Assembly (NCBI GenBank): GCA_951804985.1
Contig: OX638135.1
Location: 13,109,735-13,173,734 of the forward strand
DNA length: 64,000 nucleotides
Origin: Dryomyza anilis
Taxonomy: Eukaryota; Arthropoda; Insecta; Diptera; Dryomyzidae
Direction: 5' to 3'
The notes beneath the pieces are model-generated. The model made no database searches and was not told the origin of the DNA. It saw only the letters and a list, made by a program, of their open reading frames with translations. Positions 32,729 through 43,420 of this stretch are shown here, piece by piece; within the stretch, counting starts at the first letter, position 1; every line of letters begins with the position of its first letter. The translations under genes and the position numbers were made by a program.

Positions 32729-33940
32729 CACTGAACCAAAGAAGTACATATCTACAATAAAAAAAGTACATTATCACAAAGAATTCGTCAATTCGTTAAA
32801 ATTAGTCCAATGTAACTGTTCATTGTCACAACGAATCTCCGGTAATACTTCAATGTACAAATTCATTGAATTACTATGAACGGATCATGAATCAAAATGA
32901 CAAATATTCATAATCACAATGAATATTTCATTAGCTATATTGAATGCAAGAGTTCATTGTCGCAATGAATCGAATTCATACTCTAATGAAGGAGATCATA
33001 AACACAAAGTGAATTATGAATTCAGAAAGTTTTTTCATTTTATTATTTTAATGTAAGTTCAATTAATATATACATTAAATATAATAGTATAATATAAATT
33101 AAATGTAATTTCGCACTTCATTTCATTTCGCAATTACTTTTTACATTTGTCGCAGCTTTGTGCGAATGATTTAAATGTTTTTTTTTGTAGCAGCAGAGCG
33201 CAGCTAATGCTACTACCCAAGTAACAATGCCAACCAGTAACTCGCCATAAACTAGCCAGTTTTACTAGTAGCCATACTAGTTTCTAGAAAGAAAAACTGA
33301 CTAGTAACTTTCCAGTGGTGTCACGCAGGTTCCAGGTGGAGATTGGATAGTTATACTACACAGTTTCTAGATAGTTATTTATTATGAAAACTGGTCAATT
33401 ACTAGATAACATATAAAATCACAAATAAATTAGCAAAAATAATACAAAAATAATATCTATTTTCACAAGCTGCTATAAAACACAAGTACATTGTCGCTAC
33501 TACCGCCACTTTACACAGCTGCTCAGTGCCATCAACTTATATCAGCTGGGGAACGTAGCGGAGTTCCGTTGTGTTCCATCTTAAGTTTGACTGCGAAGTT
33601 CGACTGCGAAAGTTTGACTACGAAAGATAGGAAGATCCCTTCAATTGATTATCACTTGTTTCCCCAAAACGACGGGCCGTCTATGACATTCCAGATGTGA
33701 TTTGGTCTCATGTTGCAAATTTGAGTCGCTTACTCCAGCCTCATATTCGTTTATGATTTCGCATTAACATAACACTGCGTTTGACAAAAACACTTTTAAT
33801 AAACCTTTAAATATTGCGCTGATCAAGAAATTTAAATAACATTTGATATTTTGAAAAACGCGGCAAAAAATACACAAACATTACTAAAACAGTGTTGAGT
33901 AGAGTTGCAAACTTGCAAAAATTCAATAATTAATAAAAAC

Positions 33941-34396
33941 CAGTTGGGAAGGTTAGATCACATGGGAAATTTTAAAGTAGGTGTTATTATGATAGTTAGG
34001 ATTATCAAAATTATAGTCGGTCTAAGCCGACTTTAAATACCCTGCACATATGTGTGGTAACCATTCAAAGTGGTATATAGGTCACCAGGGTATACGAATC
34101 CTGAAAATACCTACAAACTTTCCATCCCTGAAGAATTTTCTTTCATTTGATACCCATATTTACAAATGGGTAGATTTAACCAAAAAAAGTTTACCTAAGC
34201 ACGTATACAGTAAAATTGATTTGTAGATATAAATTTTATATGAGGTATTTGAACATAAATGGTCGGTTCTCAGGTCACAATAAACCGATCATGCCATCTT
34301 ATGATATACAGGTAATCTAAATCTAAAGTTTCATTGCTCTACCTCTTCAACTTTTTCTGTAATCGTGATTTCAACAGACAGACAGAAGGACAGACG

Positions 34397-34446
<50 letters not shown>

Positions 34447-34596
34447 AGGACAGACGGACATCGCTAAATGGACTCAGGAGGTCATGTTGATCAAGAATAT
34501 ATATTCTTTTCCATACCGGAGATGCTTTTTTCAGTGTGTTTCAAACGGCGTACCAGACTAAATATATCCTTTTACTATTAGTGTAGGGTATAAAAA
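33941..34596 (+). repeat. Dispersed repeat D, copy 9, inside element C
   Basis: CAGTTGGGAAGGTTAGATC to TTAGTGTAGGGTATAAAAA, forward. Lacks about 60 bp after ACAAATGGGTAG and has an expanded GACA array of about 20 units (34376-34456). The 75-codon frame through that array is not a gene. Confidence 0.8.
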
Positions 34597-34680
34597 TATA
34601 TATTTTTATGTAAGAGTGATTTTTACTAAAAAGAATTTTTGCAATAAAACTTCTTGAATTGATCACTCTTTTTATTATTT

Positions 34681-34860
34681 CATGCCAGTTTAGCCTCATT
34701 ATAGACTGTCTAGAAAGAAGCTAGTTTTCAAAGTGATTTTCTGGCCAGTTGAGCTTCATCATAGCCAGTCACGAAAGTAGCTAGTTTTCAAGACTTTTCC
34801 TGGCCAGTTTAGTCTCATTATAACCAGTCTAGAAATTAGCTGGTTTGCAAAACGTTGTCC
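34681..34860 (+). repeat. 59-bp tandem repeat, three units
   Basis: Units begin ATGCCAGTTTAGCCTCATTA, TGGCCAGTTGAGCTTCATCA and TGGCCAGTTTAGTCTCATTA, each followed by CCAGTC...GAAAGTAGCTAGTTTTCAA. A fourth, weak unit follows. They share AGCTAGTTTTC with the ends of element C. Confidence 0.75.
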
Positions 34861-35270
34861 TAACTATTTTTGCCTCTTTACATCCCCAACACAATCCCAC
34901 CAGACAGTAGCTAGTAATGCGCAAATTTTTCTATCAAGTTCTGCCACGTCATTCTCTGACTAAAAACTAGCTAGAAAATGGTGCTCTCCAGTAAATTGTT
35001 ACTTGGGTAGAAACGAACACGCAAAACGAACATGCAAAATGTCTACTGCAATATTTCAATGAATATAATTCATTGAAATATGAAAAAAATCATTAAATTT
35101 ATTTGTGCGTATTATGAACACTCATTCATGAAAATGAACTGATCATTAAATTCACAAACAAGTTACAAGTACAATGTACATTGTCACAATGTATCTTGCA
35201 TTAAAACGTATGAATTTGCCTCTATGAACAGGATTCGTTAATATTATGAACCAGTTTATTTTCTGTGTAG

Positions 35271-35321
35271 AAATACGGATTCCATATAATTGAACAGTAG
35301 AATTATATGGAATCCGTATTT
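35271..35321. repeat. Perfect 21-bp hairpin at a LINE breakpoint
   Basis: Arms AAATACGGATTCCATATAATT (35271-35291) and the exact reverse complement (35301-35321) flank a 9-base loop. The right arm is LINE coding sequence (R-I-I-W-N-P-Y-F), so the left arm is an inverted duplicate of it placed at the junction with the MITE. Confidence 0.8.
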
Positions 35322-35490
35322 TAATGAGCATTCCAATCATATTGAAAGAGTTCAAAATTTATTCACAAAATACGTTCTTTACAAAATGCATTGGCAAGAT
35401 GGTCTTCCGTCTAATTATGCTAGACGTAAATTGCTGAACACAATCTTTAGTTTACATATCTTAAGTTTGATTTTATGTAGTTTCCTTTAG
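35301..35490 (+). pseudogene. LINE reverse transcriptase remnant, part 3 (C-terminus)
   Basis: Reads IIWNPYFNEHSNHIERVQNL, FTKYVLYKMHWQDGLPSNYA and RRKLL, the WxPxxxxxxxxIExVQxxF block that ends CR1/Jockey-type reverse transcriptase proteins. It directly continues SLVRG of part 2. A related family member in the opposite orientation lies at 40571-42290 (IVWDPQYDIYSNMLESVQKQ). Possible further decayed C-terminal coding extends to about 35700. Confidence 0.7.
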
Positions 35491-35900
35491 TTAAATATCG
35501 ATTCCCATTAAATAAAAAAAAATCAACATTATTAATACATATATAAAAAAATTGCCTTACATATTTTTTAATTGATGTTATTATATTTTCCGTGCAGAAC
35601 TCACATTCGACTCAGACAAATTACGTAGACAATTTAGTAGATTTAGTGTAATACTCATTGGAAACCATAAGCTTGAAGAAGTTATTCAGAAAATTAAATT
35701 AATGTGTTTTCGATTGTCTTAAGTTTAATTATTATAAATTTTAACTCCATGGATAACTGAAAAGTCACAAAATATGTTTAACATGTGTCTTTGTGGAATG
35801 TGGATTCAGCAATCGATTATGGGTTAGAATTATTTATGAAAACACTTTTGTGTAAGCAAAAGTGTTTGCAACAAAAGAGAAAAAATGTATATTGTTAGGT
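35491..35900. other. AT-rich, possibly decayed LINE 3' end
   Basis: A weak reading near 35597-35690 (RTHIRLRQITRQFSRFSVIL) might be the last LINE residues. Nothing else is recognised. Confidence 0.25.
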
Positions 35901-35914
35901 ACAACTATTACATG

Positions 35915-36227
35915 TAATAATAATAATAGTTTGGCGCTACAGTCCTGTATAGAACTTCGGCCGAGCTCTCTCATCATTTTGAGCTGTGCGTGTCATATTT
36001 TTACTCAAAGTGGTTGGACCTACAGTTTATTGCTGAATCCGAACGGCGGGTGAGAGCTTTTCATAGGCAATGGTTTTACTCTCGTAGGTTTGCCATTTAC
36101 TGCCGAGAGGTAGCGCGGTATAGAAAAATGTTTCTATGAAAAGATGTTGTTAGCCCCAGTCCAGGCCTGAACCGGGGACCTTTCGGCTCGCAGTCCAACG
36201 CACTAACCACTGTGCTACCGCGGCTAC
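35915..36227 (-). mobile_element. tRNA-derived SINE, copy 2, with 14-bp target duplication
   Basis: Reverse orientation: the tail (ATT)n at 35915-35929, the body, and the tRNA-like head ending TGCTACCGCGGCTA. The perfect duplication ACAACTATTACATG lies at 35901-35914 and 36228-36241, fixing the insertion ends to the base. The head has A box TAGC(A)CAGTGG with one change and a B box like GGTTCAGGCCTGG. This is direct evidence for LINE-type retrotransposition. Confidence 0.92.
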
Positions 36228-36463
36228 ACAACTATTACATGCGTTTAAGAGTAATAGTTGAAGCATTTGCTACAAATCATTCAAATTGGTTGTTGCAAGT
36301 AATTTTTCAAACACTTCAAGTATTAGTAGGTATTCAAGGAATACAGATATACCCGCTCTACACTTTAATATGGTGGTGGAACCATTATAAACCAAATACA
36401 AAATCTACAAAGAACATTTTCAAATAAACTATTTTTTCCAATGTAAACGTAACAATTATTAAA

Positions 36464-36760
36464 TAACCTAAAAGTAAAATTTAGAAATTATTTAAATTAC
36501 AATAATATTAAAGAAGCCACACATTTATACAGCTTAATAAAAAAAACTAACTGTGTCTTTTCAAATTTCTAGGTTTTATATTTTTAGTTCAAAAATTCGA
36601 GAATTCTCGTCGATTCTCGATATCGTTGGAAAAATTGGATTTCGATCTCGGATCTCGTTTCGACTTTTAAAAGTAATCTCGTTTTCGATATCGTCTCGAA
36701 TTTCGAGACGAGATCGATAGAGATCTCGAATTTTCTCGTCATCACTCGCATCACTAATCG
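36464..36760 (-). repeat. Inverted repeat T, right copy
   Basis: CCTAAAAGTAAAATTTAG through AAAAATTCGAGAATTCTCG, TCTCGGATCTCGTTTCGAC and CGAGACGAGATCGATAGAG to GCATCACTAATCG. Reverse complement of 24300-24613. Extra GTCATCACTC near the end lengthens it slightly. Confidence 0.7.
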
Positions 36761-37359
36761 TATGTCTTTTTAACAATTTCGTCATCATCTGAATTAAAAA
36801 ACAGCTGTTTTGAGTTGTCAAAAATTGTACACGGTGTAACAACAACAATGCCGGCAAAGATGCGGTATAGCCTCATGTATACAATCCGTGTACCAAAAAA
36901 TATCATAAAAACTACGATCAGCGCCATTTTTTTTTCGATTTTTGAGAAGTCGCACGTCTTTTTGATGTAGACAAAGGTTCTTTGCAAATGAATATAACTG
37001 TACTTATATTTTTTTTACTTTGAGCATATGCTTAACTTTATACATTGCTAAAATAAATTATTAGGTAATGTATTTTAGTAATATTTATCTTGATACCTTA
37101 CTCGGTTCCATTACTAGATAACCCATTTATTTGTCATTATATGTGATACCTTACTCGGATAGATTACTAATTAATGTATATATATAAAGTTTACACTCGA
37201 TGCATTACCTAGGTACATTACTGGGTAATGCATTTATGCAAAATTTCTATGATGCATACCTCTCTCCATTTTCATAGTAGCAATATTTACTTAGGTTACA
37301 ATTTCATCAAATAATTCATAGATTACAAAAGTAATACATTGTCCATTTCCCTACTGGGA
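36761..37359. other. No gene seen
   Basis: Minus frames of 77-93 codons overlap repeat T and lack motifs. At 37060-37345 ATTACT/AGTAAT and TACCTTACTCGG recur, which might be a decayed MITE. Nothing else. Confidence 0.25.
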
Positions 37360-37376
37360 AGTGAAAGGGTATATTC
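37360..37376 (-). repeat. Dispersed repeat D, copy 10, first piece
   Basis: AGTGAAAGGGTATATTC, the start of a reversed D copy, cut by an hAT element; GTATATTC (37369-37376) is the left target duplication. It continues at 38068 and again at 46013. Confidence 0.75.
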
Positions 37377-38067
37377 TAGGGATGTCAAAAAACCGGCACT
37401 TACAAAACAACGGTTTTTGGTTTGTTGATTTAAAAAAAAACCGAAACCGGTTTCGGGTTTAAACCGGTTTTTTCAAAGTTTAAAATTTTAACATTAAAAA
37501 AAAAATATATCAATTTTAATATAAAACACACATTTTTATTAATGCTAATCACAAAAATACATTAAGTATTAAACAAGTGGAATAAATATTTAATTTGTAC
37601 TTACTTTAAATTTCAAGTTATATCAATTTATTAAGAATTATAATTTAAACTAACATAAATAAAATATATGTACGTAAATATATTTATAGTTAAAAACTTT
37701 GAGGATTAAAAATCCATTTTTATAATACATAAGAAAAAGAATACTGTCTAAATGTTTTAACTTAAACCGATTTTTTTTTCAAGTTTTAATTAAACTTGAA
37801 ACGGAAACACATTTTTTAATATTTTCGCATGTAGAAGCAATCAGTTAATTTAATGGAATATTTTGTCAATTCTCATTTTTTTATCAGTATAGATTAGATA
37901 AAAACTATTTTCATACTCTGTTAATAATATAAAAAATAGTTTTTGTCTTATTTTCATTATCAATAAATCAGCAGAATAGACACAATTTTGCCGAAAATTT
38001 AAAAACCGGTAAAACCGAGTCAAAAAAACCGGTTTTCGGTTTGTGAAACCGGTTTTTGACATCCCTA
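37377..38067. mobile_element. hAT-like MITE, 691 bp, with 8-bp target duplication
   Basis: Ends TAGGGATGTCAAAAAACCGG and CCGGTTTTTGACATCCCTA are inverted. GTATATTC is duplicated exactly at 37369-37376 and 38068-38075, inside the D sequence that normally has it once. Subterminal AAACCGGTTT motifs occur at both ends. The interior is AT-rich and non-coding. The duplication length and TAGGG terminus fit hAT. Confidence 0.9.
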
Positions 38068-38131
38068 GTATATTCAGTTTGGTACGCTGTTTGTAACACC
38101 CAGAAGAAAGCATCTCCGTAGTGGAATATAC
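38068..38131 (-). repeat. Dispersed repeat D, copy 10, second piece
   Basis: GTATATTCAGTTTGGTACGC to CATCTCCGTAGTGGAATATAC, continuing D up to its internal AAGTATATATA site, where fold-back element K enters. The third piece begins at 46013 with GTTCTTGATCAGCATGACC. Confidence 0.75.
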
Positions 38132-38664
38132 ATTAGCTGCGTTCCCGTGGTTTTTGATCCTGATCTGTAGAACATTTTCTTATACAAAATCAAAACAAAC
38201 AATTAGAACCAGGTTCGTTTTTGGATCAATTATTGATCTGGTACTGTACGTATCAAGAGTTAATTTGTTTGTGGTGATGTTATGCTATTGTGAATAGCAC
38301 TTAATAAGAAGAAGAATTTGTGTTGAAAATGAAAGGGCAGAAGAAAACAGTGCTGCCAAATTTATTAAAATAGAACCGATGGCGTTCCCGTGAAACAGAT
38401 CTGGTTCAAGTACCACGCAGCTATTGTTTCGAATAATAGCTGTGTTCCCGTGGTACTTGAACCAGATCTGTTTCACGGGAACTTCTTCTTATTAAGTGCT
38501 ATTCACAATAGCATAACATCACCACAAACAAATTAACTCTTGATACGTACAGTACCAGATCAGTAATTGATCCAAAAACGAACCTGGTTCTAATTGTTTG
38601 TTTTGATTGTGTATAAGAAAATGATCTACAGATCAGGATCAAAAACCACGGGAACGCAGCTAAC
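38132..38664. mobile_element. Fold-back element K
   Basis: Long inverted arms: TTAGCTGCGTTCCCGTGGTT, CTGATCTGTAGAACATTTTC, CCAGGTTCGTTTTTGGATCA on the left, and their reverse complements on the right, ending AAAACCACGGGAACGCAGCTAA. A second, inner palindrome CGTGGTACTTGAACCAGATC is centred near 38430. Arms are about 180-260 bp; the left arm has extra sequence (AATGAAAGGGCAGAAGAAAACAG). Non-coding. Confidence 0.75.
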
Positions 38665-38843
38665 AGAAATTCTTCTTCTTATTAAGTGATATTCACAATA
38701 GCACAAAAAAATTTACTTTTGATACGTACAGTACCAGATCAGTAATTGATCCAAAAACGAACCTGGTTCCAATTGTTTGTTCATGTTTTGTATATGAAAA
38801 TGATCTACGGATCCGGATCAAAAACCACGGGAACGCAGCCATT
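38665..38843. mobile_element. Partial second copy of K (right arm)
   Basis: CTTCTTCTTATTAAGTGATATTC to CCACGGGAACGCAGCC repeats the right arm of K in the same orientation with about 10% difference, lying between K and the gypsy LTR. Confidence 0.7.
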
Positions 38844-39364
38844 GTCTACGGAAAACTGTTCTACGAGTTCGTATCACTGGATTGTGTACAAAATAAAAAC
38901 ACACTTATATTTGGTTTTAACTAGTATGATTTCAACTAGTATTAATTAACTTTATTTATTTAAATAGCAACTTAAAGAATAATCACTTATATCAACTGCT
39001 GAATTTATACAATTTAGCTAAACAATGTTCACTCACGAGACGCACTAGTTTAAATCACAACTGAAGTGCTGTGCCTCAGATGCGGCGGGCTTATATACTG
39101 TAGGCATCAGTTCGACACGTTTCGACAAGCTTCGACTTGTTTCGAGAACCTTGTACTCGTTTCGTGAATGACGCATGCTATTGGCATCTCATTCGCACTC
39201 ATGTGTTTATATGTGCTGATCTTGCATCCCTTTCATTGCATAGTGCGCTGAAAATGATCTTTCGTCTCTTCCTAACATATTGCTTAGTGCGCTGAATTGT
39301 GTTGCGTCTCATTTATTATTGTTGATTGCTTGCACAGTGGAGCAAATTACCTCTTTTCGCAACA
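38844..39364 (-). repeat. Gypsy-type 3' LTR (left copy), outer end clipped
   Basis: Matches 45146-45686 along its length with visible divergence (several indels, for example TTTAAATAGCAACTT versus TTTAAACAACAACTT). On the minus strand it begins TGTTGCGAAAAGAGG and should end CGAAACA, but the last 15-17 bases are missing at 38844. A polypurine tract, AGGTGGAGGGCAG on the minus strand, abuts it at 39365-39377. Confidence 0.9.
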
Positions 39365-40560
39365 CTGCCCTCCACCTAAATCTGTTCGTCACGAACAGAT
39401 GTTAATCCTCACTCTCTGAAAGCGCAAACCTTTCTAAATGTACTACTTTCATTCTGAATCCGATAAACGACTTCGTTAAATCTTTTAATTATCTTGTATG
39501 GTCCTTCCCAGTGTGTTTGTAACTTAGGAGATAGGCCTTTCTTCCTTTGTGGGTTATAGAGCAAAACAAGTTTTCCTTCCGTAAATCTCTCTGAATTTGT
39601 GCGCCAGTCGTACCTGGCCTTTATATTATCACTCACAAATTGTGTACGCTGCCCTACAAATTGATGCACTTCGTTCATTTCTTTAATTGTGTACAGGTAT
39701 TCCAGCTGAAGGACTCGCACCAAACTTTAAATCCGCAGGTATTTTTAAGTCTGTTCCAAAAACAATTTGTGCAGGCGAAGCAACTGTGGTGTCATGAACC
39801 GCCGTTCGATAAGTCATGAGAAACAGTGTTGTGTGTGTATCCCAATCTTTTTGATTTTTATCAACCACTTTTCTGAGATACTCTTCCAAAGTCCGATTGA
39901 ATCTCTCCACCATGCCATCAGATTGCGGGTGCAATGGCGTTGTTCATGTTTTGTACATGTTGAGGACTTTGCATACTTCCTTAAATAATGCAGACTGAAA
40001 ATTTCTTCCTTGATCTGAATGTAATTTCAACGGTACTCCAAAATGGCTTACCCGGTTGTTTACTAATGCATCCGCGACAGTTATGGCTTCTTGATTCGGC
40101 ATGGGATACACTTCAGTCCACTTGCTGAGGTAGTCGATGACGCCAATCACATACTTATTACCCGCATCACTGATTGGAAACGGCCCGGCGACATCCATGG
40201 CAATACGCTCGAATGGTGCTCCCATGTTGTACTGATGCATCCTGCCGCGTCATCTGACTGTATGTCTTTTTGCTGGTACACATTGCAGACAACCGCGAAT
40301 CCAATCGGCGACCGACTCTTGGCATCCAACCCAATAAAAATGTTTCTTTACTTTTTCGACCGTTTTATTTATACCTAAATGACCTCCACTAGATCCACCA
40401 TGGTATTCCGCTAATATCTCTTTTACATTTAACTTGGGAACAACAACCAAACTTCGAGTGGAGGTGCCATCTTCACTTTCACATACACGATATAGGCAAC
40501 AATCTTGTAGCTTTAAGCTTTGACACTGTGCCCAGTAAGCCGTAGTTATTAGACTGTCGG
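39365..40560 (-). pseudogene. Ty3/gypsy pol: integrase region (broken)
   Basis: Integrase joins element cDNA to the genome. In minus order: HHCC zinc domain (EYHGGSSGGHLGINKT, then CLQCVPAK), catalytic core (MDVAGPFPIS, YLSKWTEVYP, LHSDQGRNF, then HPQSDGMVERFNRTLEEYL) and C-terminal domain (KLVLLYNPQRKKGLSPKLQT, HWEGPYKIIKR). The DDE residues appear present, but the frame breaks near 40245, 39940 and 39700. Upstream, SLKLQDCCLYRVCESEDG links to the part before the LINE insertion. The final residues run to the polypurine tract. Order integrase after RNase H is that of Ty3/gypsy. Confidence 0.88.
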
Positions 40561-40570
40561 CAGCTATCTC

Positions 40571-42290
40571 TTTTTTTTTTTTTTATTTATTTTAAATTGA
40601 CGTTGACGCCTTTGAGAGACTTCTTAAGTGGCCAAATAAAAATACAGCTACGGATTTTAGGATCACCAGCTGATTATGTCGAAGATTTTTCGACGGAATT
40701 TAAAAACAGTATTATATTACTTTTTAGAATATAGCTATCAACACAGAAGTCCATTAACGAATACAAGTCGTTGAAGTCCATACATATACGACGTAATGGA
40801 TAAAATAATGCGTAGTTTGATTTGAAATATTTAAGCTTTATAAGTTGGTAATGTCGAGATTTTCTAATAGGTATGGAAAATTCAATTTGCGATAAAAAGC
40901 GTGGGTTGATTAGTTAATTTCAATCGGTTCTCATATGGAGGGAGATTTACCGTACACTCCCAGCGAAGTCCGCGAAGAGCGAAAATTAAAAATTGCTTTT
41001 GAACGGATTCCAGCATATTTGAATATATATCATATTGTGGATCCCATACAATTGAGGCATATTCCAAATTTGGCCGGACAAGCGATGTGTATAGTTGTTT
41101 AGTAATGTATGGGTCATTAAATTCCTTAGCCCATCTTTTTATAAAGCCAAGTACACCTTTAGCTTTGTTTACTGTAAGAGTTATGTGATTATTAAACGTC
41201 AGCTTTGATCCATTAGCACACTAACATCGGTAAAATAGTCACATTTTCCAAATTAGCATTGTCAAGATAATATTGCACGTTAAACGGTTTTAGAAACGGT
41301 CTAGAAAATGTAATTTGCTTACACTTTTTTAAATTTAAGTCCATTTTATTAGTCTTACACCAGTTAAAAAAATATTTAAGGTCATTTTGTAATAGTATGC
41401 TATTATCCAAATTTTTATAACTACAATATATTTTTACATCGTCAGCGTACATAACTATATTGCTATGTTGTATAATAAGAGGCAGGTCGTTTATAAATAG
41501 AAGAAACAAAATCGGTCCCAAGTGACTACCTTGGGGAACTCCAGATGTGACATTAATGATTTTAGAAAAGGAATTCCTATATAAAACTTTTTGCGTTCTC
41601 AACGTTAGGTACGATTTAATCCAGATTAGAATATTTTGTGGAAATCCAATTTGTCAATTCTTCAAATAGAATCTTATTATTAACTCTGTCCAGCGACGAA
41701 TCCTGTCATCTGTGGTAAATTCCAGAATGTTTGTAATAGTTGATCGACCATTTAGGAAGCCATGTTGTGCCGGTGTTATAATAGATTTAATTTGGTGAGA
41801 AAGCAGTTCAGTAACAATTTGTTCAAACAGTTTAGGTATTGTGCTAAATTTAGCGATTCTCCTGTAATTTGTAATATTGGTTTTCGAACCAGACTTATGC
41901 AATGGAATTATAAATGATGTTTTCCATGATACAGGAAAATGCCCTGTATTAATTGAAAGATTGAAAAGTAATGTGAGAGGAACGAGCTGGTTTTCTGCAC
42001 ATTTTATAAGAACACAGCTGGGAATGTCATCAGGGTCCGGTGAAAAAGATGATTTCAAATAATTTATTTTATTTAGCACTGAAATTGTACTTATTGATGG
42101 AATTGTAATAAAGCTATACGATTGTAATGGATATTTGTAATCAGCCGCATCACAAAAATCAGAAGTATATGTTGACTTGAAGAAATCTGCAAACATATTA
42201 CCTATATCATTATCATTTGTGGATTCAGTATCATTGTATCTCATCATTGAAGGAAAAGACACAGAATTCCGTTTTTTTATTTAAAATAGT
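40571..42290 (-). pseudogene. LINE (CR1/Jockey-type) inserted in gypsy pol, broken
   Basis: A T-run at 40571-40584 is the LINE's poly(A) tail on the minus strand. Reading minus from 42262: FADFFKSTYTSDF, LKSSFSPDPDDIPSCVLIKC, FPVSWKTSFIIPLHKSGSK, YRRIAKFSTIPKLFEQIV and QHGFLNGRSTITNILEF. After a gap come TSGVPQGSHLGPILFLLFIN, YADD at 41438-41449, WCKTNKMDLNLKKCKQITFS and the C-terminal MEYASIVWDPQYDIYSNMLE and LRGLRWECTVNLPPYENRL. The palm motif A is lost near 41650. No endonuclease is seen, so it is 5' truncated near 42290. It lies between RNase H and integrase of the gypsy element. Confidence 0.85.
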
Positions 42291-43420
42291 GTAGTTATAG
42301 CGTGGTGTATCTAGCGTATGGTTTTCTTTGCTGTTCCTTGAACATCATGATTTTTGTGAGATCGTATTCATTATTTTGTCAATTTAAATTTGTTCCGGAG
42401 TCCATTTATCATCAGATAAAACATTCAGCAAGCGAATGTCAAGTAGGTCTGTCTTCCCTTCAGGTCTTAAGCAATGTCTGCATTCCAGTTTACACGGTCG
42501 CCGTGACATAGCATCTGTATTTCCATGATGTCCTCCTTTACTATGTGAAATCGTAGCTCTGGAATCGTTCTATCCATTGCGAAATTTGGCCTTCTGGATC
42601 TTTGAACTGAAGTAACCCTCTCAGTGCTGCGTGATCGGTTCTCAAGTGAAACTGTTGTCCGCACAGATACTTATGGAAATTTTTTCACACTTTCAATTAC
42701 AGCAAAAAGCTCCCTCCTGGTGACACAGTAATTTCGCTCGGCCTTAGACAATGTCTTACTGTAGTATGCGATCACTTTTTCTTGCCCATTGATCACTTGA
42801 AAGAGAACTCCGCCTATCCTCGTCGGTATGTACACCTTCTGTGGTAACTCGATGACCCAGATATTTGACTTCTTTCTTAAAAAGTGAACAGTTTTTTGGG
42901 CGAAGTTTCAGTCCCGCAGTTTCCAATCGATGAAAAACTTCTTCTAGATATCTTAGACATTCGTTGCAATCCTTTCCCATAACAATTATGTCATCAAGGT
43001 ATTCCAGGAATGTTTTCCAGTGTAAACCATTTAATACGTGCTCCATTTACCGCTCGAATGTTGCTGGGGCATCGCATAGTCCAAACGGCATTACCAGAAA
43101 TTGCCATAGTCCATCTCCAGTACAGAATGCAGTCTTCTTTCCATCGTTCTTATCGATTTCTACGTGCCAGTAACCGCTTTGGAAGTCCAACGTAGAAACC
43201 CATTTTGCATTAGAGAGTTTATCCAAGGTATCGGCGATTCTAGGTAATGGATAGCTATCTTTTTTGGTTACATCATTTAACTTTCGGTAATCCATTTAAA
43301 ACCGTGTACTACAGTCCTTCTTTTTAACCAACACCACTGGTGAGCTCCATGGACTTTCGGATGGTTCCACCACACCATTTCTGTCCATTTTTTCGACTAA
43401 ATGTGACACTTAGTCCCGTT
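42291..43420 (-). pseudogene. Ty3/gypsy pol: reverse transcriptase and RNase H (broken)
   Basis: Minus-strand reading: SPWSSPVVLVKKKD near 43330, a stop before MDYRKLNDVTKKDSYPLPRI, then TLDFQSGYWHVEIDK, TAFCTGDGLWQFLVMPFGLC, a stop after FER, then YLDD at 42990-43001 and LKLRPKNCSLFKKEVKYLGH. RNase H follows: VIAYYSKTLSKAERNYCVTR, RELFAVIESVKKF, then after a shift FHLRTDHAALRGLLQF and DPEGQISQWIERFQSYDF, ending ECRHCLRPEGKTDLLDIRLL. Multiple stops and shifts make it inactive. Motif order and the YLDD box are typical of Ty3/gypsy. Confidence 0.88.

Larger units (their letters stand above)
33211..35012. mobile_element. Element C: CTACCCAAGTAACAAT inverted ends, 1.8 kb
   Basis: Perfect 16-bp inverted ends lie at 33213-33228 and 34995-35010. 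If the ends are taken as CCCAAGTAAC, each is flanked by TA, as in Tc1/mariner insertions. Inside are ACTAGCCAGTTTTACTAG-type motifs, a 59-bp tandem repeat at 34681-34860 and an inserted D copy at 33941-34596. No transposase is seen. The interior at 33480-33730 is GC-richer with a 69-codon frame, unrecognised. Confidence 0.6.
32729..35270. mobile_element. MITE-like insertion with CACTGAAC / CACAGAAA ends, containing further elements
   Basis: Left end TACACTGAACCAAAG and right end, reversed, CTACACAGAAAATAAAC are weak inverted termini. Both terminal regions (32740-33010 and 35040-35260) are full of TTCATTG...CAATGAA and ATGAAC motifs. It splits the LINE between its SLVRG and NPYFNEHS segments. 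Inside lies another inverted-repeat element at 33211-35012. The boundaries are supported mainly by the LINE reading. Confidence 0.5.

Noticed and set aside
24300..36760. Maverick/Polinton with 300-bp terminal repeats
   Set aside because: The interior holds only LINEs, MITEs and a SINE; no DNA polymerase B, integrase or capsid genes are present, and other Polinton-like elements of this length carry them.
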